DNA from: DATBDN01 sp963715995
GTDB lineage: Bacteria > Actinomycetota > Thermoleophilia > Solirubrobacterales > Thermoleophilaceae
Assembly: GCA_963715995.1 (NCBI GenBank)
Contig: OY970283.1
Location: forward strand, 558,001-622,000
Direction: 5' to 3'
Length of the DNA stretch: 64,000 nt
Of the stretch, positions 58,328 through 64,000 are shown in pieces; position 1 is the first letter of the stretch, and every line of letters begins with the position of its first letter. Below the pieces are notes generated by a model. It was not told the origin of the DNA, searched no databases, and saw nothing but the letters and a program-made list of their open reading frames with translations. The position numbers and the translations under genes are program-made.

Positions 58328-59497
58328 CTAGCGCGCGGCTGCGAAGTAACGCTTGGGCGCGGCGACCACCACGGTGCGCTTCTTCGGAATGTCGCGCACT
58401 GTCACCCTGCCCGCCGTCACCCGCACCAGCGTTCCGCCGCACTCGTCGTCGGTGAACCAGGTGGTGCCTCGGATCGTTGCGCTCGCGAAGCGCCCCATGG
58501 TCCGGAACTGCCCCGAGCCCTGGCCCCAGAGGTGGCGGATCGACTTCGACTTCTTCCCGGACGCGATCCCGCCCTTGCCACACAAGCTGAACGAGCCGCC
58601 GAACAGGGTCAGCAGGACCACCCCCTTGTCCCTGGCCCGCTGGAAGAGCTGGAACTGCCCCTGATAGAAGTCGGCGAACGACGCGACGCCCTTGGCGTTC
58701 ACCGCCTCGATCCTGACACGGCCTTTACGCGCGTCGACGATCGTGCCGGTGGGAAGCGTGCTCGTGCTTGCGAGGTCGACGAAGCGCGCCGACCCGGGAA
58801 GGCGCACCAGCACGGTGCCCGAGACCGGCGTCAGCTCGACGGACTTCGCAAACGCCGGCGCGGGTGGCGGGGGTCCCAGCGTCAGATCGACGTTGTCGAT
58901 GTAGCCGTCGTTGTAATTCCCCTCGCTGCGGACCGCGGTGATGACGACCTGGATCGAGCGCGTGTTCGGCGGGAGGACGCCCGACGCCGTACGCGGCAGC
59001 AGGGCGGTGACCGACTTGCGATCGGCGGTTGAGACGGGCCCGATCGTCTGCGAGCCGATCAGCAGGTTGTCCGGATCGAGGAAGCTCGCCGTCACGGAAG
59101 CGTCGTCGCCCTGCGTCGAGTAACCGCCGATGAAGGCGCTCAGGCTCCATCCGAGACCGCCGGCGTCGATCTCCGTCGCAGCCTCGGCCACGCTGATCGT
59201 CTGACTCGCCGTCGACACCGCGCCGCCGGGGCCGCCAGCGAAGAAGTTCTTGTCCCCGGCCGCGCGCGATCCGTCCTCGGCAGTCGGGAAACCAGGCGCT
59301 CCATACCGGACTTGCGTGAACGTTCCTGTCACACTCCAGCTTGGGGTCGCGGGTTGCGAGCTGGCGTCGTTCGCACCCTGTCCGGCCTCGCCTCCGGGGT
59401 TCTGCACGAGGTTGCCGCTGGGGACCGCCGCCCAGGCGGCCGGCGCGAGCGCCAACAGACACAGCAGCGGCGCGAGGATCCGCACAACCGTGCGCAC
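58328..59497 (-). CDS. FecR-like domain secreted protein
   Basis: The protein has about 389 residues. The signal peptide (RTVVRILAPLLCLLALAPAA) is followed by a sugar-binding-like beta domain (NLVQNPGGEAGQGAND, VRYGAPGFPTAEDGSR, DNVDLTLGPP). A FecR-type region follows (SGTVLVRLPGSARFVDLAST, LPTGTIVDARKGRVRIEAVN), with FRTMGRFASATIRGTTWFTD toward the end. FecR-like secreted proteins without a sigma/TonB partner are common in this lineage as I recall; function unknown. GTG 59497 gives a normal signal peptide. Confidence 0.75.
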   Translation of the reverse strand: MRTVVRILAPLLCLLALAPAAWAAVPSGNLVQNPGGEAGQGANDASSQPATPSWSVTGTFTQVRYGAPGFPTAEDGSRAAGDKNFFAGGPGGAVSTASQTISVAEAATEIDAGGLGWSLSAFIGGYSTQGDDASVTASFLDPDNLLIGSQTIGPVSTADRKSVTALLPRTASGVLPPNTRSIQVVITAVRSEGNYNDGYIDNVDLTLGPPPPAPAFAKSVELTPVSGTVLVRLPGSARFVDLASTSTLPTGTIVDARKGRVRIEAVNAKGVASFADFYQGQFQLFQRARDKGVVLLTLFGGSFSLCGKGGIASGKKSKSIRHLWGQGSGQFRTMGRFASATIRGTTWFTDDECGGTLVRVTAGRVTVRDIPKKRTVVVAAPKRYFAAAR

Positions 59498-59550
59498 GCG
59501 TTCACAGTAGGCCCGCCGCCAGCCTGGCGGCGTTTTTCTCGCCAAAGGAA

Positions 59551-59580
59551 ACGGCCGGCTGGCCTCGCCGGCCTGCCGTC
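59551..59580 (-). terminator. Probable terminator of the DUF11 protein gene
   Basis: GGCCGGC (59553-59559) pairs with GCCGGCC (59567-59573), extended outward by ACG/CGT with a bulge. On the minus strand the stem is followed by TTTCCTTT (59549-59542). It lies 30 bp beyond the stop of the repeat protein gene. A second hairpin at 59514-59532 with a T-run faces the plus strand. Confidence 0.55.
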
Positions 59581-59609
59581 TCGGACCGGATTGGATTACT
59601 CGCCCGGGC

Positions 59610-61589
59610 TCAGCCGGTGAACCGCGGCGCCACCAGCTTCTTGGCGCAGCGCTGGAACGAGAGGCGCATCGTCTTGGCCTTGGTGCCGGTGCCCTTCTGG
59701 AAGGTCACCGTCGCGACCAGGCGATGCACGCCGATCTTGTAGCTGGCCGGGTTGATCCGGACCGCGTAGATGCCGGACTTGACCGTCTTGGTGAACCGCT
59801 TGATCACCTTGCCGTCGAGCACGAAGCGGACGGTTGCGACCTTGGTCCCGCGGACGTGGGCGCTGAACACCTTCGACGCGCAGCCGGTCGGGCCGACCAG
59901 CCGTGCCGAGCCTGGCGTGATGCGCTCACCGAGCACGACCTGCTGCGGGGCGGGCTGCTCCGGAGCAGTCTGCTGCGCCGGCGGTGTGCCCGGCGGTGTG
60001 CTCGGAGGAGCGATCGGCGTGGTCACGTGATCGCACGCCGACACGGTGCCGCGCGGGCCACCGATCTGGTCCATGCCCGTCGCGCACGCCTCGTTCGTGT
60101 AGGCGGTGCCGTCGCCGGCCACCACCGTGTGCGTGCACTGGAGCGTCTTCGAGTCGCCGACGCCGAGCTGGAACATCGAGCCGTCGAAGTTCTCACAGCC
60201 GGTGTCGGAAGGCGTGACGGTGAGCGGCGTGTCGCCGATGTTGGTCACGACCACGGTGTAGTGCAGGACGTCGCCGACGGCCGCCCCGCTCTCCGCGACT
60301 GTCTTCTTCACGGAGATGCCCGGGTGGATGATCGGCGTGGTCACCTGATCGCAGTCCGACACGGTGCCGTTGGGGCCGCCGATCTGGTCCATGCCCGTCG
60401 CGCAGGCGTTGTTGGTGTAGCTGCTGCCGTCAGCGGTCGTGACCGTGTGCGTGCAGTCGAGCGTCTTCGACGCCCCTGCTGCCAGCGAGAACGAGCTGCC
60501 GTCGAAGCCGTCGCAGCCGGTGTCGGAGGGGCTCACCGTGAGCCCGGTGTCACCGGTGTTCGACACGACGACCGTGTAGTGCAGGACGTCGCCGACGTGC
60601 GCAACCGTCTCGCCCACGGTCTTCACGACCTGGATGGCCGGGTGGATGATCAGCGTCGTGGCCGTCGCGCAGCTCGAGAGGTCCGGGCCGCCGTTCGGGT
60701 TGGGCGCTGTGGCGCATGCCTCGTTGGTGTAGCTCGAGACGCCAGCGGGCGCATCCTTGGTGCAGGTGAACGTCTTCGAGCCACCCGGTGCGAGCGTGAA
60801 CGTGAAGCTCGTGCCGGCCGGGAAGGTGCAGCCCTGCACGTGCGGGTTCGAGGCCGCGTCGAAGTCGTCGAGCGTCACGTTCAGGTTGGTGCCGCCCGGG
60901 TTCGAGACGACGATCGTGTAGGTCATCGTGTCGCCCACGTGCACCACGGACTTGTCGACCGTCTTGGTTGTGTGGATGTCCGGCGTGGGCGGCTGGAGCT
61001 GGTTCGGCTTGATGTGCGCCGTGCCACTCCACGAGGCGCCGCAGACGTCAGCGGCATACGTGCTGGCGCTGCAGTCGTAGTTGCCCTTGCCCTTGGCGTT
61101 CGGGTCGCGGTAGTGGAAGCGCACCGAGACGTCGTTGAGGGTGTTGTCCGACTGGAGCTCGCCGGTGAAGGTCGCGCCCTTGGAGGCGTCCAGCGTGCCC
61201 GAGCCGCCGCAGACGCTGGCGACGACGTTGCCCTGGAAGCTGGCCGGGTCGTCCTCCTGCCCGTTTGCCGGGTGCCAGCTGGTGTCGTTCGCAGCGATGC
61301 TGTACGGGCCCTCGCTGAGCGGGACGGTGAGCGTGTTCTGGGCGGACCCGTTGCTACAGGTGCCCGAGAACGTGATCTGCGCGTCCTTCATGACGACCTG
61401 CATCGCCGGATGGCCGCCGTTCACGGCAAATGAATAGCCAGCGGACACGTTGTCGCCATTGGCGATCTTGACGCTGCCCTCCATGCTGCCGCTGATCGTG
61501 ACGTTCGAGCTGGCCTGCGCTGCCGCAGCGAACGCGAACGTCGCCAACAGGGCGACACATGAGACGAGTAGACGAGTGAGCTTGACCAT
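59610..61589 (-). CDS. Secreted protein with three DUF11-type repeats
   Basis: The protein has about 659 residues. The signal peptide (TRLLVSCVALLATFAFAAAA) is followed by a unique domain of about 200 residues with cysteines. Three DUF11-like cell-surface repeats come next (KTVDKSVVHVGDTMTYTIVV; KTVGETVAHVGDVLHYTVVV; KKTVAESGAAVGDVLHYTVV), about 106 residues apart. The latter two are very similar even in DNA (ATCTGGTCCATGCCCGTCGC in both). A Pro/Gln-rich linker and a basic C-terminal beta domain complete it. ATG 61589 is preferred over the adjacent ATG 61592 because GGAGGAA then has better spacing. Confidence 0.82.
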   Translation of the reverse strand: MVKLTRLLVSCVALLATFAFAAAAQASSNVTISGSMEGSVKIANGDNVSAGYSFAVNGGHPAMQVVMKDAQITFSGTCSNGSAQNTLTVPLSEGPYSIAANDTSWHPANGQEDDPASFQGNVVASVCGGSGTLDASKGATFTGELQSDNTLNDVSVRFHYRDPNAKGKGNYDCSASTYAADVCGASWSGTAHIKPNQLQPPTPDIHTTKTVDKSVVHVGDTMTYTIVVSNPGGTNLNVTLDDFDAASNPHVQGCTFPAGTSFTFTLAPGGSKTFTCTKDAPAGVSSYTNEACATAPNPNGGPDLSSCATATTLIIHPAIQVVKTVGETVAHVGDVLHYTVVVSNTGDTGLTVSPSDTGCDGFDGSSFSLAAGASKTLDCTHTVTTADGSSYTNNACATGMDQIGGPNGTVSDCDQVTTPIIHPGISVKKTVAESGAAVGDVLHYTVVVTNIGDTPLTVTPSDTGCENFDGSMFQLGVGDSKTLQCTHTVVAGDGTAYTNEACATGMDQIGGPRGTVSACDHVTTPIAPPSTPPGTPPAQQTAPEQPAPQQVVLGERITPGSARLVGPTGCASKVFSAHVRGTKVATVRFVLDGKVIKRFTKTVKSGIYAVRINPASYKIGVHRLVATVTFQKGTGTKAKTMRLSFQRCAKKLVAPRFTG

Positions 61590-61756
61590 CATTTCCTCCG
61601 TGAACAGTTGTTCTTGCCGGGTACCAGCGCTTGGCCTGGTTGTGCCCGAACCGGCGGCGGGCAACCTGGGTTGCCCGGTCAAACCGCGTTCATTCGAGTG
61701 AACGCCCCGAATGGGTTACGGAGGCGTCTCGGTCCCCGCGCGCGGCGCCGTGACGA

Positions 61757-61829
61757 TGGCGAGGGCCGGAATCGAACCGGCGACACCACGATTTTCAGTC
61801 GTGTGCTCTACCAACTGAGCTACCTCGCC
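61757..61829 (-). tRNA. tRNA-Phe (GAA)
   Basis: The 73-nt gene reads GGCGAGG at the 5' end (61829) and CCUCGCC plus discriminator A at the 3' end, giving a full acceptor stem. The D-arm contains AGCUCAGUUGGUAGAGC. The anticodon arm is CACGA-CUGAAAA-UCGUG with anticodon GAA (phenylalanine). The T-arm has GGUUCGAUUCC. CCA is not encoded: the discriminator is followed by TCG. It stands alone. Confidence 0.97.
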
Positions 61830-61887
61830 GCGCGGCGGGAAGCGTAGCGGCACGGGGGCGCTCGCAGCCGGGCTAACCTCGCCCGCG

Positions 61888-63381
61888 ATGCGGCGCTTCC
61901 GAGCCCTCACGGCCGTGGTGCTGCTCTGCCTCGGCGTGGCCGGTTGCGGCGGCGGCGGCCATCAGGCGACCACCCCGCTGGACGACGCGCTCGGCTACTT
62001 CGCCAAGGACGCGCCGTTCGTGGCGGCGGTCGACAGCAACCCCGATCGCGGGCAGCTGCGCCAGCTGCTGTCGTTCGCGGGCGGCTTCGGGCGGCCGCTC
62101 GTGGGGGTGCGCCTCCAGAACCTCGCGCGGCTGCGCCAGCTCGACTACGCGCGCGACGTGAAGCCCCAGCTCGGCGGCCCGGTGGTCATCGGCCTCGCGC
62201 GGCCGGCGGCCGGCTCGGGGCTCGGGGTGGTCACCGTGGTGGCCATGCACCTCAACCATCCGCTGCGGGCCAAGCAGGTGCTCGTGCGCCAGCCGAACGT
62301 GCGCGGTCGCGGCAAGACGAGCGGCGTGCGCGTGTTCGCAGACACCGACGACAGCCGCTACTACGCGGTCGACGGCCACGTCCTGGTGGCGGCATCCAAC
62401 CCCGACATCCTGGGCGCGGCACTGGCCCTCAAGCGGAGCGAGAACCGCATGCGCGAGAGCGACTTCACGGCCGACCTGAAGGGGCTCCCGGCCGGAGGCC
62501 TCGTACGCGTATCCGCCGACCCGCGCTCGCTGATCGGCGCCGACCCGCGCCTGCGGCCTGCGCTGGATGTCAAGTGGCTTGCCTCGCTGCGCAGGATGGG
62601 CGCCGTGATGAAGGTCGCGCCGTCCGGCGCGACGGTGGACTTCCACATCGCCAGCGACGCGAGCGCGATCGCTGACGCCGACCTGCCGCTGGCGCCGAAG
62701 GCGGGGCCGCTGCCCTTGATCGGCAAGCGCGGCGAGATCAAGGTCGGGGTGCGCGAGCCCGGCCGCCTGGCGCGGGTGGCGTTCGCGATCTGGCGCGCGA
62801 TCGCCGCGCAGCAGGTGGCCCACTTTCGCAAGCTGGAGCCGCTCGGGGTCAACCTGGAGCTTCAGCTTCCTCGCCACCTAGCGGGCAGCGCCGCGGCGGC
62901 CATCGATCCGCTTTCGAATGCGTTCGCCGCCCGCGCCCAGCTGCACGACCCGGGCGACGTGAAGGCCGCGCTCGGGCCACTGGCGCCTGCGCTGCCGGAC
63001 CTGGCGGCCGCCCTCGGCATCAAAGGCTTGGGCGTGGCCGCACCCGAGGCGGGTGAGAACTTCTACGCGGTCGCCAAGCCCGACGGGCGCAACGCGGTGT
63101 TCGGCGTGGTCGGTTCGTCGCTGGTGGTGGCAAACGACGCCAACCGCGCTGCCGGGCTGGCGTCCGAGCCGAGCCATGCAGCCCCGCACGGCATAACGGG
63201 CGCTGCTGTCGCGACCGTCAACGCGCGCGAGTTCGGCGGGCGTGTCCTGGCCAACCGGCTGCGCGGGCCTGCGGCGCTGTTCGCTCCGCTGGCCTTCGGA
63301 GCCTTGCGCGACCTCACCGGCGCCCTCACGATCAGTCGCAAGGGACTTGACGGCCACTTCAGGCTGACGATCGCTAGGTAG
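61888..63381 (+). CDS. DUF3352 lipoprotein
   Basis: The protein has 497 residues. The signal peptide ends in the lipobox GVAGC, followed by a Gly-rich linker. The body carries DUF3352-type features: DDALGYFAKDAPFVAAVDSN, LLSFAGGFGRPLVGVRLQNL, LGGPVVIGLARPAAGSGLG and YYAVDGHVLVAASNPDIL. The second half repeats these themes (LSNAFAARAQLHDPGDVKAA, FGVVGSSLVVANDANRAAGL). It is a surface protein of unknown role. It starts 58 bp beyond the divergent tRNA gene. Confidence 0.83.
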   Translation: MRRFRALTAVVLLCLGVAGCGGGGHQATTPLDDALGYFAKDAPFVAAVDSNPDRGQLRQLLSFAGGFGRPLVGVRLQNLARLRQLDYARDVKPQLGGPVVIGLARPAAGSGLGVVTVVAMHLNHPLRAKQVLVRQPNVRGRGKTSGVRVFADTDDSRYYAVDGHVLVAASNPDILGAALALKRSENRMRESDFTADLKGLPAGGLVRVSADPRSLIGADPRLRPALDVKWLASLRRMGAVMKVAPSGATVDFHIASDASAIADADLPLAPKAGPLPLIGKRGEIKVGVREPGRLARVAFAIWRAIAAQQVAHFRKLEPLGVNLELQLPRHLAGSAAAAIDPLSNAFAARAQLHDPGDVKAALGPLAPALPDLAAALGIKGLGVAAPEAGENFYAVAKPDGRNAVFGVVGSSLVVANDANRAAGLASEPSHAAPHGITGAAVATVNAREFGGRVLANRLRGPAALFAPLAFGALRDLTGALTISRKGLDGHFRLTIAR

Positions 63382-64000
63382 CGCGCACCGGCGACCACTG
63401 CTGCCACTGCTGGAGGTAGGGCAGCGGGTCGATCACGTGGCCGCCGTCGTACCACGGTCCCTGCCAGATCTCGAAGTGCAGGTGGCTGCCCTCGGCGTCG
63501 CCCGTGTGGCCGACGCTCCCGATGCGCTCGCCCTGGTCCACGTGCTCGCCGAGCACCACCGGGATCGAGTCCTTCTGGAGATGCATGAAGACGTAGTTGA
63601 GATCTTCACCGTCGCCGTCGAGCACCACGTAGTAGCCGGCGGCGCTCGCCTGGTAGCCGACGTAGGTGATCGTGCCCGCGCGCGGTGCCACCACGGGCAG
63701 CCCCTCGGCAGCGAGCAGGTCCTGGCCCTGGTGCGTGTGGCCGTCGCGCTGGGCGCCATAGCGGTCGGCGGCGGTTCCGTAGCTGAAGACACCGCGCAGC
63801 GGGAAGACGTGGCCGCGCACCTCGATCTGGGTCACGCGGCTGAGGTGCGCCGCCGGCTGGAGGATCCGCCCGGCGGAGTCGCGGCCTGCGATCCGGACAC
63901 TGAGCTGGCCCTCGGGCAGCGCGGGATCGGCGAGCGTGGGCAGGCTCACCACCTGCGGCGAGTTCGCGGGGCGGCGACCGAGGTCGATCGTCCGCTGCGG
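63374..64000 (-). CDS. M23 family metallopeptidase (partial at window edge)
   Basis: The visible 208 codons are the C-terminal part; the frame stays open to 64000, so the N-terminus lies outside. It has an upstream beta-rich segment (LPEGQLSVRIAGRDSAGRIL). The LytM-type zinc peptidase core follows: GHTHQGQDLLAAEGLPVVAP (HxxxD motif), GTITYVGYQASAAGYYVVLD, and HLHFEIW with the catalytic HxH, preceded by GSVGHTGDAEGS. It would cleave cell-wall cross-bridges outside the cell. The 3' end overlaps that of the DUF3352 gene by 8 bp. Confidence 0.9.
   Translation of the reverse strand, partial: PQRTIDLGRRPANSPQVVSLPTLADPALPEGQLSVRIAGRDSAGRILQPAAHLSRVTQIEVRGHVFPLRGVFSYGTAADRYGAQRDGHTHQGQDLLAAEGLPVVAPRAGTITYVGYQASAAGYYVVLDGDGEDLNYVFMHLQKDSIPVVLGEHVDQGERIGSVGHTGDAEGSHLHFEIWQGPWYDGGHVIDPLPYLQQWQQWSPVRAT

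Noticed and set aside
59514..59537. 8-bp stem followed by TTTTT on the plus strand
   Set aside because: Terminator-like, but no plus-strand gene ends here; genes on both sides run on the minus strand, so it is noted only as a possible antisense stop.
1..64000. CRISPR arrays, insertion sequences, prophage or integron
   Set aside because: No direct repeats with unique spacers, no transposase, integrase or phage structural genes; the 60-bp units at the start are contiguous without spacer-like variation outside the hairpins.

Overview
The window is a GC-rich chromosomal segment with densely packed genes, GTG and TTG starts, and many short overlaps between neighbouring genes. Its gene content points to an actinobacterium, most plausibly class Thermoleophilia (Solirubrobacterales or a relative). 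Supporting items are a fused PafBC-type WYL regulator, split LigD-type repair proteins, UdgB with an actinobacterial-style Lhr helicase, a zincin_2 (DUF2342-like) metalloprotease, a CIRCE-controlled groES-groEL pair, a small acidic protein of a type I associate with this class, and several secreted DUF3352, DUF4349 and FecR-like proteins. The lineage is inferred from families; there is no rRNA to confirm it. I see no insertion sequence, prophage, integrase or CRISPR array.

Layout. Positions 1-458 are non-coding and hold tandem units of about 60 bp, each with a different hairpin, followed by a long inverted repeat. Positions 459-9315 carry a membrane protein, a Cax-type exchanger, an eRF1-like protein, a phosphoesterase/pseudo-ligase, a sugar transporter, a desaturase, a CAP-domain lipoprotein and an aldo/keto reductase. 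Positions 9378-13812 hold a DegV protein, an ATP-dependent DNA ligase translationally coupled to a LigD-type polymerase, a DUF1360-like protein and a metalloprotease. Positions 14319-20522 hold a very basic protein, an Mrp ATPase, two NTF2-like paralogues, a STAS protein, a ferredoxin, a DsbA-like protein, an ECF sigma factor coupled to an alkyltransferase, and an epimerase-like protein. Positions 20522-28035 hold a membrane protein, a CHRD protein, a two-component system, a lipoprotein, groEL-groES and a second nucleotide-sugar-epimerase-like protein.

Positions 28032-34099 hold ASCH, Nudix, Pcm and Crp/Fnr genes on one strand, then RidA with a frameshifted IlvA, then an ECF sigma factor coupled to a DUF4349 membrane protein. 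Positions 34096-41257 form a DNA-repair block: UdgB, the 1457-residue Lhr helicase, a frameshifted unknown protein, Nei and a glycerophosphodiesterase. Positions 41269-46455 hold a GGDEF-EAL protein and a dTDP-sugar operon (PPOX protein, RmlA, RmlB). Positions 46481-64000 hold secreted proteins, fused PafBC, a second CaCA exchanger, PhoD, a YhaM-like nuclease, an SDR, a degenerate RmlA relative, a PAS-like/BTAD regulator, an ECF sigma factor, a thioesterase, cell-surface proteins, tRNA-Phe and a truncated M23 peptidase gene.

Themes. DNA damage functions recur (PE/pseudo-ligase, ligase, polymerase, Ogt, Nudix, UdgB, Lhr, Nei, PafBC) but are scattered rather than in one operon. Seven of fourteen convergent gene pairs share exactly the tetranucleotide CTAG as both stop codons. 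Three genes (cax, ilvA and the unknown gene after lhr) look frameshifted, which could mean assembly errors or real decay. No single clearly new multi-gene system stands out. The best leads are the catalytically dead ligase fused to an intact phosphoesterase, the 60-bp hairpin repeats, the Lhr-linked unknown protein, and the four-cysteine PAS-like regulator.
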